This document shows positions 1 through 12,131 of a stretch of DNA of 64,000 nt, piece by piece (within the stretch, counting starts at the first letter, position 1; the number at the start of each line of letters is the position of its first letter). The DNA is from Cylicocyclus nassatus. Taxonomy: Eukaryota > Nematoda > Chromadorea > Rhabditida > Strongylidae. The notes beneath the pieces are model-generated. The model saw only the letters and a program-made list of their open reading frames with translations. It did not search any database and was not told the origin of the DNA. The stretch is taken from NCBI GenBank assembly GCA_958299035.1, contig CATQJL010000001.1, positions 53,804,333 to 53,868,332 on the forward strand, written 5' to 3'. The position numbers and the translations under genes are program-made.

Positions 1-2838
1 AGTGCGAGGGCAGAGGGGCAGAAACTTTTGTAATGAAGAGTTTTCTTCACCGACGTAGATCTTGCATATTATTCCTCGAAGACATTAGGGGAACCAATCA
101 CGCTAGAAGCGAGATCAGTCAAAATCGGCTGATGTGACCCTAGGTTTGCGCTCATTAGACGCTGATATAGTCATCCCAAAAGCACATTGATGTTGCTTCT
201 GTTTCACCTATTGAAAGAACTATTATACATGCAAAACATCACCTTTCAAATTAGATGCTTCGATTTATTTCCGATTAGTAGATTTTGCTTACAGTATGTA
301 ACTAGAATTTTGTGTTGGTGGCAATGTTCAAAACTTTGAAATTTCTGTCTTGGAATAAGACTTTGCGCATTCTTTGTGCATTATTCTTTGTAGTGGAAAA
401 TTCCAAACGCTATATGAAATTTTTCTCAGCACCAAAAACATGCGGGCACAATAAAATTTTCGAGTAGGGGATTGAATGTATTTATGTATGAGCTGTTTTT
501 TGAGACTGATGAGACTGTTCCTAAGGCTTAATCGTAATATCTCGTTGGTTCAAAAGCAGTATCTAGGCAAAGTCTATTACCATCGATTAGTTACCTAGCC
601 TAAAAGGAGGCCCCAGGAGAGAAACAGCTGCTTTGGTCCGGTCTTTCATTGTGGCCTCTGAATGACCTGGAATCCACAAAAGTGCTATGCCACGCCCATT
701 CTTCAAGCTCCGCCCATCCAAAGACTGGACGTCGCCTCTTCAGGACAAGGTTTTCGGTAATCGGGTTTTTTCGAGATTCTGCAGATTCTGCACTTCATAA
801 CTGTAATCAAGGTCACGGATAGTCCCCAGAATGACAAAAACATGGAAGACTGGATTTCATTTGAGTGCTGCGCTGCTTTTTGCTTCTACGCTGAAAATCG
901 GTAGCTAGCAGTTGATTTTACACAACATTACTACTTGTCACGCATGCTCCCCGTATAACATACTGCACTACATATGTAATCCATGAAAGCGTGTCGGTTG
1001 CTTTACATCGTCCCAAAAGTTATTCCAGTTCCAAACATTTTTGCTTGCAAACATATATTTTGTATCATGCATCCTAATGTCAAAAAGAGCTTATGGAATC
1101 ACACATTTTTATCCGAAAAAAATGATAGAGTAAGGGTGAACTTTATTGAAACTTCATTCCCTAGCCTTCGGCAGTAACTCTTGAAAAAACAGCGAATAAA
1201 GATAATTGGATTTACACAGCGCACGCAACAATTTCACTTGCTTGGACTGAGAAGGCAAAGTTCGAACTCAGGCTACCAATAAACATACAAAAGCCCATGA
1301 AAAAAACGAGAAAAGCAAGTAGAATTTGTTCCGTATCGTACAGCCGAAACGATTGCTTCAGCTTTTTGATGGACACATAAATTTTTGTTCAAAATTCAGT
1401 TGATTAGGACCTCCTGGATGCAGGCTAGAAAGCAGGATTACTTCAGTGCCAATAAATAGGAAAAATTTCGAAAATAATCTTTTCGGATATCTGTGCAGTG
1501 GTGACTTTTAGCTATTTGAAAGAAAAGTTTTTTTTATCACAATAACATCTGCGAAATGAGCTATGCTTTATGAAATTAGCCTTTTCTTATGAGGATTTTT
1601 TGTTTCGTCTCTGCTATTTGGACAATCAGCGACATTAATACCATGGGAAAACATTAATTGACAATGATCTGAAAAACATGTCTCTCTGCGCTCGAAAATC
1701 TGACATTGAATGAACTGACAACCGAAATAAACCTTCAATTAAGGCAAATCATTCATTAATTTTGCAGCAGTCTAATATCATGAAATTTGAAGTGCAATGG
1801 GTTTCTCGATATCAAAAGAAGGTGATCAAAGGTGATCAAAAGATTGAAGCGCAAAGGTATTCACTCCGAATCAAAGTATGGCGTCTCCCTATACCCACTT
1901 TCCGAGCCATTATTCATAAAGTATCAATAAAATCCCGCTTCCAGTAAAGAAAATCATTGCGCTTCTCTAATCAGTCATTAATATTAACGACCAAAGACTT
2001 TCGTCAAAAGAAAATTCCGCCAAACCTGTGATGCGAAACGGCCGCCTGTCTGAGCGCCATGTCGTTAGGTGAACTGACTTGGCATATGGCACTGAGATCA
2101 TGGTGTGACAGCTCGCTTCAATGCATCTCATGAGCTCGGCCCCTTCGAATCAAACCTAATAGCAACCCATGTTTTCTCTACAGCCCGTAATAGTGACCTT
2201 TCCGCTGTGTGGAATATCCAATTTGCATGCGTTATTTCCTTTTCCGCTGCTTATGAAAGATTGTGCCAGATACACTCGCGAAAACGAAATAAATTGATTA
2301 ACTTAGGCAAAAGAAGGGAAAGAAAAACTGTAGCTGGGACAGGTGTGCTGTACTTCTGTTTTCACTCAAAGTTAATTGCCAGCTCCAATCAAAAATTGAA
2401 AAACTGCTTCTTGTCATTGCCAAGAATCTCGCCAAAATCTCGAGTTCCTTCGCTAACAGCATTATGCGGAAATAACTTGATGCCTGCGTGAGTGATACAC
2501 CTAGTTGTTTACAACATTTCTTCTGAAAGTAGCATGAAAGCTTGAATTGCGGAAGTGATTTTGATTACCCATTTATTTATTTATTTTTGATAGACTCAAG
2601 ATAAAAAAATAAAAACACGAATATTATTACAATAATTTGAAAGTCGTAACTAAACGGATGTTGAGCGAAAAATCCTAGTAAATCAACTTATAGCTTTTTT
2701 TTAATCAAAGATATCAGGCAGTTGCAAGCAATGAATTCACTTTTTAATCGCACGGCGCACCCATTTTTCATAGAATATTTTTCAAACCCAAAACTAATTG
2801 TTCTTGTCAAAAATGATTTGAAATCAATTACTGAAAAC
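1..2838. other. AT-rich non-coding stretch, no supported gene
   Basis: I see no exon that I can support here. The longest open frame (2105-2491, plus, 128 codons) has no recognisable domain and no convincing splice context. A slightly GC-richer patch lies at about 600-760 and may be transposon debris. Most of the rest is A/T-rich with short homopolymer runs, as in nematode intergenic or intronic DNA. Confidence 0.5.
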
Positions 2839-3952
2839 CAGGGATGAGCGTAGGGTCAGGCGCGCCCGACCTGGGGGATCGTATTGAGGGTACTGTGGGA
2901 GGGGGGGGGGGGTCGTAATTAAGAATCGAATTTGTTAAGTTGGGGGAGATACTGCGAAGGTGAAGAAGAAATGAGCTAGTCCGGTGGATATCGCGATCAC
3001 ATGAAGGAATGACGGTCATAAACAGCATACTGATTGTTTCCACAATGGAAATTTCAGCCTAAATTCAAATCTTCATCTCTTTTACCTTGACATAAGAGGT
3101 CGACAAGGAAGCTTGCTGTGTGAAATGGGTATCATTTCCATAATCAGCATGTCAAATTACCTCTATGCGCTCTACAAACCATTACCTACTGCAGTTTCTA
3201 GTGTTTCTCAATGTCTAAAAAGCGTGATTTTCAAACGTGATCAACTTGGTTTCAGAAATGAGAATAGTCAGCGTTTGCATACTCATAACAAAGTAATGTT
3301 CTCTACAAGTCTATGCTGCAAATCGGGCTTCTTATCGCTTTCAGACAGTGAAGTAAGAAGTGCTGCCAAAATTCCAACCGGCGCGTTTTTCACGTTGAGT
3401 GCTTCAACTCCTCGGATTAGCACAAGGCCGAAACAAGTCGAATCAAGCTCAAACACTTACTCTGGAATCTTCGAGGGTTGAACTAGCGAATCACATAAAA
3501 CTCGGCTAGAAAAGCTCCTTCGGAAATAAAGTTAATGGAGTTAGGCGCAATCCCTCAAAAGGTCAGGCCGCCTGAGCTTTTGAGGGGTTGCGCCTGACCC
3601 TCTTAACTTGCCTTCAAAATTCAAAAATTGCCCCTTTTTTGATATGAGTATTGAGAGCAAAGCCTCTTCTTGCTATATTGAAAATTTGGAGCCAAACACT
3701 CCACCCCTGTGAAAATTGTAGCTCTGAAAAGAGGACTATCCAGATCTAAAACTTGCCATCAAGTTGCGTGTGGTTGTGCAATCGCAGAAAGTCGGGCTTA
3801 CAGACTTAAATAAAATAGAAACCTGCGGTGAATGCTGGTATTCAAAATATAACACCCTGAGGACGTGGAGGTGAAGCGGAGGGTCGTTTAGGGGCTTTCA
3901 CAGGGGGGGGGGGTCGTTCTTGAAGGACTTGTGCCTGACTTGCTCAGCCCTG
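2839..3952. mobile_element. hAT-type non-autonomous element (MITE), 1,114 bp
   Basis: The termini are inverted: CAGGGATGAGC at the left and, read on the other strand, CAGGGCTGAGC at the right (10 of 11 match). The element is flanked by an exact 8-bp direct repeat, CTGAAAAC, at 2831-2838 and 3953-3960. An 8-bp duplication with CAGGG-type ends is the signature of hAT transposons. It carries long G runs followed by TCGT near both ends (about 2899 and 3903) and an internal palindrome near 3543-3597 built on GGCGCAA...TTGCGCC. The open frames inside (for example 3113-3481) show no transposase motif, so the element is non-autonomous. The element at 57,013-57,973 has the same design. Confidence 0.88.
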
Positions 3953-6900
3953 CTGAAAACTATGAGCGAAATGGCAGAAACGCTTATTTCAAAAGTTGCG
4001 TGAGAATTTTCAGCCGATCAAAAGCCGTTTCAGAATTCCAGGAGCTCTTAAGGAAGCCGAACTATGATGCATAGAATTTTTGGACTCAATTCTGCAGAAA
4101 TCGTTTATGACGTCCTGAGGGAAATTACTTCCGCAATTGAGCAGAAGATTTCAATGTGGAAAGGAAAATTTGGTCTTTCTTTCTACTTTTCCTTTTGGAA
4201 ATCAATATGCAAGACTACATATCATGTCCCCATTTGGAACTAAGTCTCCTTTAACACGTTAGTAGACACGCGATTGGTGAAAAAACTCTTAGTTAATGTG
4301 ACTTGAGTTTTTTGTCTTTGGCAGCTGGTAAAGCGCTAACAGGTAAACTTGTCACCATAGATATGAGTTAGAGAGCTAAACAAGTCCAGTGGAGTTTTAG
4401 TAAGGTACAAAAGCTAAAGCCAAATTTTGAATCTGGAGGAAGCAAGAACTCTTATGTCGATACTGCCAGGATAGCGCCATCATAGTCGTTAGAAGCATGT
4501 AATGTATACATTCCAAAGAAGAGTGGCAGAAGGGTTGAGAGATTTCAAGAGAAGCAGAACGGAACAGAATTGCCTATTTCTAGAAATTTCGAGCATCGAA
4601 AGGATTTCTCTGCACTTGTACATTTGGCTAGCTAGGAGAAGAATCTATATCCAGTACTTTAGCAAAGGAAAGATGTAGCTTAACGACTATATTTGGAAAA
4701 ATGATGATGTGCAGAGACAGTTAAAGCTCCAGGATATTAACGTTCCTGGCTTCTACTATCTACTTGACATCTGAATTTTGCAATTTTTCACAAACTTAGT
4801 AATCTCATCGCCTTGCCGTACAACTACCGTAATCGCCACTGGGCCAACTGTATGAAAGACAGTGGCTGCTTTTATAGCTTATACCATGATTTGCAAAAAG
4901 CGAAACTCAAAAGAGCCACGAGAAACAAAAGTAAAACAAGTTGGAAAAATCGATTACGTTCATAGTTATCAAAGCACGTTGAGGAATCATAAAATCGTTT
5001 TCACATTGCTTGGGACATTTATTTTTTGCAAAAATTATTTTTTGATTTGATTGGGCCCTTTTTATTAATCTTTACATGTTGAAAATATAGCTACTACATT
5101 TTCGTAACAGATGCCGAAGAGCAAGTTACTGAAGGCCAGCTCTCGGGGTCAAAAACCGCCCATTAAAAATGACAAAAAGTAGAAGACTAGGAGCGGTACT
5201 GCAGTTTCACAATCCCTTGCTCCGTTAACTTTGTTCTACTTTTCAAGCAAGATTTGAAGAATGGATAAACGAAAAGCAGTCCTTGTGAAACGCAAGCGCT
5301 GTAAACTATTTACTTCGAAATGACTTCGGTTTACGAAGCGAACTTTTTACTTGGTTTAAGTCGAGTATGGACAAAGCAGATTTTCTAAAAGTTACACGTA
5401 GCCTTCTGATCAAAAAAGAATGTTGAGCGCGAGATATAAGATTGTAGATTGTAGATTCTCGAAATCCAAAATGCCTGTTATCGTGGACAAATCCAGTCAG
5501 GTAGTAGAATCGGATCATGTGTTCTTTGTAATCCCTTTTCCGTGATCAATAAAAAAACAAATAAATGGCAAACATTAACGAGAATAAATGAATCAGTAAA
5601 GATAACTATGTCTTTTGTTAATTCTGTCATAAAAACTATCGTGGTCGAAGTGGACAGCATCTAGGGTCTACTGAACCTATGAATTTACAATATATTTTTG
5701 AGATCAGCAAGCAGATTTACATCCAACACAAATAAACAGCCAAATTGTCAGTTCAGTATACATCATAATGTTCTTTTTTGTTTATGACTTAGAAATACAT
5801 CTTGATTTTGGAGACGAGCATGGAATGTGACGTGAGTGCACTTGATTTGGTTGCATTTATGGAAGCACATAATATATAGGTAAAGGTACTTCATACTGGT
5901 GTAAATCGGAGGCGTTGTTTTGTTTTTTGGACGCGTGACAATATCCAACGAAAAATGCGAATCGCAAACGCAACATTCCTTAAAATTGAGAACATCGGTT
6001 ACCTAGCTACGAATAGAACATACATGGATAAGCAGCCATAATATTGGAGTATTTAAGGATAAGACACCTCAATCATTTGATAAAAAGCTCACATTTATTT
6101 CTGTGTAAAAGCATTCTACAGCATACGTGGTAAATTTATAAAAATTAGTATACTTCAGATTTTTGCATACTTAGGGATTAGAGCACTTCGGTAAAGTTTG
6201 CACCAGTAGTCTCACTGTGAAAAAGACTACAGGGGTTTTGTTACGACTCAGTGTTTCTGATTGCGAATGAATAGGTGACAGTTTGAAACTTCATTTAAAT
6301 GAGATAAAAATCGCTTTGAATGGTATCGTGCGTTTCTGTTGTATTGCGGTGCCGACAACATTTGCGCGTGAAAATGGCTTCACAGCACAGTATCAAAGGT
6401 GTGAGATTTGTTTTATGCGCCAATGTTGTTAACCAAGATACACTACACAAATCGACAAGATTACTGATAGAGTATTTTTTGGTGTAAAGCTTGAGAATTT
6501 TTGACGTAAGGGAATTTTGCACTAGTGATGCGGACAGGTCAATTGGTGGGAATAGTTATGAGTGGGTACCAGTGAAGCGACACACAAACTTTGATCACCC
6601 TTATATCTCTCCTCAAATTTTGACAACATCGAAAACAACTTACTTATCGAAGGTTTCGTTGTATGCTTCAGCGTTCACCACGTTATTATTGGTAGCTCGA
6701 GAGGCACGTATCATGCCTCGCGTTCGGAATCACTTTGAAATCCTGGTTCAGTGACTGCAGCGTTGATCAGACGATAACCAGAAAGCTCTAGTTTTATATG
6801 CTCATGCAGGAACGACAAAGTGATTAGATCAGCCCAGAGATTGAGGGGAGGAAGGGCAAAAAGCGTCAGAAACAAAGTAGGAGATAGAGATTGGCACGCG

Positions 6901-8042
6901 AACAGAGCTCTATGAGGCTTGGCTATGAAGAAATGAGCAGGATGCCTTAGAAGTGGATGTGGGCGAATGGGCGCTGGGAGTGTTAGTCGATTTATCCTGG
7001 CAATATCCGGTAGAAATGGAAAGCAACTAACAAACTAATTGATGGGAAAACGTCTGCTGGAGAAACTACTTGGCGTAATAGGAAATGGTTTGCCTCGCTG
7101 TGGTCGCTGCTTGTGTGTGTCTGTGTTATCACGGATCATCTCCGGATTGACACACAATAAAGCGTCATGGACTTAGAGCTTAGTTAATTGCTTGCTGATG
7201 TCGTATATTACGCCACGAGAGGAAAGTGATAATGATTTGTTTGTAATGGCTGGGAGATAATAGTCAACTATATTACGTAGTAGCTTGTTGGGGGTAATCA
7301 ACAAGCTTTTATCATATCTGTAGCTGTCGATAAATTATGATTTTTCTTTCGGTAAAATTTTCCACTTTGAAAAAATAACTTCACTCTTTCATTCTTACAA
7401 GTCAGAAGTTAAAATAAAAAAGCTTATATAACCACTCATTTTTATTTGTTCTAGCCCAATAGAAAAGTTATGACAAGTTCTGATAAAAAACTTACACATT
7501 AGAGCATTTTCTAAATATTCAATAGTGCTCACAATCATCTAACTATCACTACATCCCAAAAAGTGTGTCTAGGCAAATCTAGTACAGCTCATGTGAAAAG
7601 TAATCGAGAATCCTAGGATTTGGCTGTATTTTCCTGTGAGTGCTGCAGTACTCTGGCTTTCCGTTGACCACCGAGCGCGGAAACTTACGTCTTCTCAACA
7701 ATGATGACTATGGCGAACTCACTGAATTTGCATTCGCGCAATTTCTTCCCAGTACCAGCCAACAAGGCATTGATTACATTTAAGCATAACGGAATGATAG
7801 AGTACTGATGCGTACTTTTCATTATAGAATTTGCATTCTAAAGATGGGAATTTTTGCGCCCCATAATAAGGCATATCGCAGTACTTGAAGGAATCATACG
7901 AATCGTATGCGTTACTGGAGTATTACAACAGAACATTAAGGCTTCATTACTACAGTAGAGATCTAAGTATTGTAGATTTGCTTGACAGATATAAGAACAG
8001 TTCAGGCGTGGGGACATGATTATTGTACTAGAGCAACTAATA
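3953..8042. other. Non-coding stretch, nothing recognised
   Basis: Apart from the right-hand copy of the target-site duplication at its start, I see no gene, RNA or element I can support. Short open frames on both strands (for example 5306-5660 minus, 6295-6522 minus, 6491-6754 plus) lack domain similarity and coding-like composition. A GT-rich patch lies at about 7100-7130. Confidence 0.45.
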
Positions 8043-8044
8043 TA

Positions 8045-8702
8045 TTAGGTTGTCCCGAAAGTTCTGTCGTTTCATCGTTGAAAATTTGTAACTTTGCACT
8101 GTCTCAGTGGATTTGCAACCTTTGATTTTGTTTGAAAGCGTAAGTTCTCTTTCAAAAACTTTCCTTACTTGCTTCTAATACACACTGAATGCAGAGATAA
8201 AAATAGAAAAAAGACCATATAAACTTTGGCCATTTTAAGTTAGGTCGTCGAAAGTCTGAAACGCTGCGGAAAAATCTGAAAACGTAAGTACGTAGACCTA
8301 CTCTTTAAAACTGTAAAAAGTTTGTGCTGTTTGGATGCGTCTGTAAAAAGTTATGATTTTCGAAAAAAGTGACAAATTGACCGAAATTCGTAACTTTTTA
8401 CAAAGACGTGTAAACAGCACAATTTTTTTCTGATGCAAAAAGTAGGTCAAAAAACCTGTTTTCAAAATTTTCCGCAGCGTTTTAGACTTTTGGCCACCTA
8501 ACTCAAAATGATCAAAGTTTATATGGTTTTCTTTTTCCATTTTTATCTCTGCAGTCAGTGTGTATTAGAAGCAAGGAAGAAAAGCATACGAAACCGAAGG
8601 ACTTACACTTTCAAATAAATTTAAAAGGATGCAAATCCGTTGAGATAGCGCAAAGTTACATCTTTTCAAACATGAAACGACAGAACTTTCAGGACAATCT
8701 AA
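8045..8702. mobile_element. Mariner-type inverted-repeat element, 658 bp
   Basis: The element begins TTAGGTTGTCCCGAAAG and ends in the inverted form CTTTCAGGACAATCTAA, and it is flanked by TA on both sides (8043-8044 and 8703-8704), as expected for Tc1/mariner insertion. The complementarity runs far inward: the left 8150-8280 and right 8455-8600 segments pair imperfectly, so the copy could fold into a long hairpin. The open frames on both strands are by-products of the repeat and no transposase is present. Confidence 0.85.
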
Positions 8703-8704
8703 TA

Positions 8705-11129
8705 AAAATGAAGGTGATTTACGAGCAAAATTGCGACAGGCGTGTAGGGTTCGAACGAAGGGAATATATTGCAAAAGTGCTGCAATATCTAGGGGGAAAT
8801 GTACTTCGTACGCTTCATTAGGAACGCTTCTTGAACATGATTTCCTCAAGAAGCTTAAGTATTAGAACGTTTGGAAGATACGAATTTTGATAGTACAGGA
8901 CACAACTTCCGCACTAGTTGGTTCAAAAACTCGAAAACATTTTCAATAGCATAAATCATACATTGCATAAATCAAACAAATCTTTATCCTCAATACGAGC
9001 CCCATCAGCTTCGTGATTACATTAATAGACTTTCCATCATCTCATTAAAAAATAACTTAAAAGCTGAAACAAAAAAATCATGGGCTTTGCAGTGATAGTC
9101 AGCGCATACCCGAGTGACCAGCGAAGAGCTGAGCTATTTCACTGAGCGGCAGCGAATTCAAATACAAAATATCTTACTGCTTACATCACAAAGGAAGATC
9201 CTAACAAAGAAGATTTCATAAGTGTGTCTTTTCAACTATCCACAAATAGCATTATTTTTCTTACTAAAAGCGTTACGTACTATTTCTAAAAAGTCTACGC
9301 ACTTAGCCGAGTACAAAGTCTAAGAATCGCTCAAGCTCAAGCAGTTTTAAAGTTTTTTTCAATAAGCAGAAGTTGGTGCGCCATTTGTAGAAATAAAATT
9401 TTGCAGATTGGTAGAGCTAATTTTGTTCATGGATAAGATTAGGTGGACAAGACAATATAATCTCTTTCCCATGAATGGGAAAAACTTGATGATGTAAGCA
9501 TCTATATATAAGTTGCTACTGGGCTTCCTAAGAAACTCGAAAATGTGTTAACAAGTTGATCAAACAATGCACAACTCATGCTTCACCTTAATCATGTTAT
9601 TTTACATATGAAAATGAAATTCAAGCATGGTAGATCGCTAAGTATACGATAAGCGCATTTTAATATTTAAGTCCTCTAACTTAGTAGCTTCAAAGCAACG
9701 GAAATCAAAAATCGATGCTAGCTTTGTATCAGGATTTTTTTCAGGTAAAATTATTTGTTTTGTTTGTAAGATCAGTAACTGAATAATGACTTATGTAAGC
9801 TTTTGATTAAGGTTTCATTCGACAGCAAACTCCTCATCAAATTAAAAACATCAGGTTGCAGAAGAAGCATTTTTTACTATAATCTATTTTTCGTTTTGGT
9901 TCTTAAATTGTTTCATCCGCATCATCCAAACTCACACAAAATAGTAATGTGGATGAAATTTTAAAATCTTGCATCAATAACTCCGAGGCGTCTGCAAGAT
10001 CTCAGTTCTTGGTCTCCTAAATGTAATTGAAATTAGAAACAAAACTGAATTTGTAGATCACTAGAGGACCTTCAAAAGAAGCTGAAGCAGAAAAGTAGAT
10101 CACTTCGCACATGAAAGTACCTTATAGTTTCAGCCAAATGATGCTTACACGTTCAAAAAAAATTTTTTGAGTAACGATAAAGTGCCTTAATAAGCATAGT
10201 TAATTGAATTTTTGAGGATTTAATTTTTGAGCAGGACTTTTGAACGCAGTGTACGAGCGAACGTGGGAGTTCCAGTGAACATTGGATCACTTCAAACTTG
10301 GTAATTTCTGAGATTTGACATTTCTAAGAGTTGACAAGCGCTTATGGAAAAGTCAGTCCACTGGCAGGGCATTTGTTTCACCATTGGTGAAGCAGGCTGT
10401 AAGCATGACCTATGGTAGTACTTTTGAAACTGGCAGTGAGTAGTAGCTAGCTGATTGCTCGATTTGTTCGTGAGCATGACAGGAAGCAAATGCTCGGCAA
10501 GTCTTCTCAGAAACATATGCTAAATCTGTTTTACGAAAGGGTGCGTACTCCCGTCGTTTCCAGAAGATTTGCATAAAGTCTTCGACGTACGAAGGTCATA
10601 GAACGCATCTTACTAGGCCGGTTCCAAAATATGTATCAGGTTGATGCATGAGTCTTGGAACAAAAGATATGAAAAGATCGTTTCAAAAGTTTAAGTAAAA
10701 GCTATCTAAACCTGTGTACTTTTCATAACAAATATATAATTTTTAAGACATAGTGAATGTTGCATTGTACACATTGTACATATCAGTATTCGAGTCAAGA
10801 GGTTGAATATAAAAATTCAATCATGACTTTTTGTAGAGACATTGGGTTTGCACGAATATATCTTGGATAGAAATACTAGGCCGTAAAACAAAATCAGATC
10901 CGATAAAGGTCTAGTGAATTTTGTTTAGCATTTTTAACGACCACATTGAAAAATAAAACACTCTTGAGTGCATCTCTCCATCAACTTGCATCGTTGCGAC
11001 TTGCCATTTAAGTAATCTTAGCGCTCCCAAAAGAGCAACTTTTTTGAAATATATCAAATATAACAACTCGAAGCTGCAGGAGAATTAAAATTTTCGAAAA
11101 TTTAGGTGCAAGCGTAAGCATCAGCTTAA
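8705..11129. other. Non-coding stretch, nothing recognised
   Basis: Uniformly A/T-rich. The minus-strand open frame at 10,292-10,516 has no recognisable domain. I see no splice-bounded exon, RNA gene or terminal inverted repeat here. Confidence 0.45.
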
Positions 11130-11131
11130 TA

Positions 11132-12129
11132 TTAGGTCATTCCGAAAGTAATTTCGCTTTTTTCAACGCCACATCTAAAGGAAAACTTTCTGAGAGATCT
11201 TGGTGGCATTCGATGCCGAAATTCATCCTCTTCCGATAGCTTATAAAACCTTTGCAGCACAGTTAATGAGCTCTCGGAAATTCCCCAGATTCTGCAACCG
11301 ATGCTTTTTGCTATGCTCAACCTTAACTATTTCTCAAAATCTCTGCATCAATGCTCTGAAGGAGCCCAAGTAACGAGTGGATAGAGCAAACCCTATAGGA
11401 TACAAGACAATTTTTCTCTCCTTTCCATAATTCGTCATATCTCTTAGTAGGATTTTAATTGATGCTACCTATTTCCATTCTTGGTCAACTCAAACCACGT
11501 AGAACTCAAACGATGAGCAGCTCTGGTGTCATTCGATGCAGCTTGTCCTCATCTTTCTAGTGTTTTTTGTTTCCGATTCGTTCAGTCATCGTGATAAAAT
11601 CATCATAAATCATGTTTTTGAACGCGCCCAAGGCTGTACCCGAAAGACTCGAAATTTGATTTCGATTCCGTGAACTCTCATTTGCTTTGTAAAACCAAAA
11701 TTAAGTCATCTGCCATTTTGGAGGTTCCAAACTCTGAGTAATTACTGGTATTTGATGCGATTGTGGCTGACGTAGGTCTGCTAAAATCCGATGGTTTTGG
11801 TGAAAAATCTATTAAAAAATTACGGCGAGCTTTGAAAAAGAGAAAAATGTTGTGCTGTATCCTATAAGGTTTGCTCTATCAAATCGTTACTTGAACTCCT
11901 CCTGAGGTTTGATATCAAAGTTATGAAAAGTTGTGAAAATTGACCATTACAAAAAATGAATCGCAGATTTTCGATATCTTCCGTAAGCTCATTGGTGCGC
12001 TGCAACCATTTCATTATTTCTAGAAAGAGGATAAAATGCTGCATCGAATGCTACCAAGACCTCTTAGAAATCTTTGTTCCATCACATGTGCGTTTTAAAA
12101 AAAAAGCGATTACTTTCCGAGTGACCTAA
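11132..12129. mobile_element. Mariner-type inverted-repeat element, 998 bp
   Basis: The left end TTAGGTCATTCCGAAAGTAA is matched at the right end by the inverted TTACTTTCCGAGTGACCTAA, with TA on both sides (11130-11131 and 12130-12131). Internal segments are also repeated. A TTCGATGC-containing motif occurs near 11,210, 11,530 and, inverted, 12,045. The GTTTGCTCTATC segment near 11,870 is the inverse of the GATAGAGCAAAC segment near 11,380. It looks like a foldback element built from nested copies. No transposase was seen. Confidence 0.85.
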
Positions 12130-12131
12130 TA

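Noticed and set aside
2105..2491. 128-codon open frame as a gene
   Set aside because: There is no recognisable domain, no convincing start or splice context, and the composition is like chance frames. I cannot exclude a lineage-specific exon.
3113..3481. 122-codon open frame as a gene
   Set aside because: It lies wholly inside the hAT-type MITE and has no domain or splice support.
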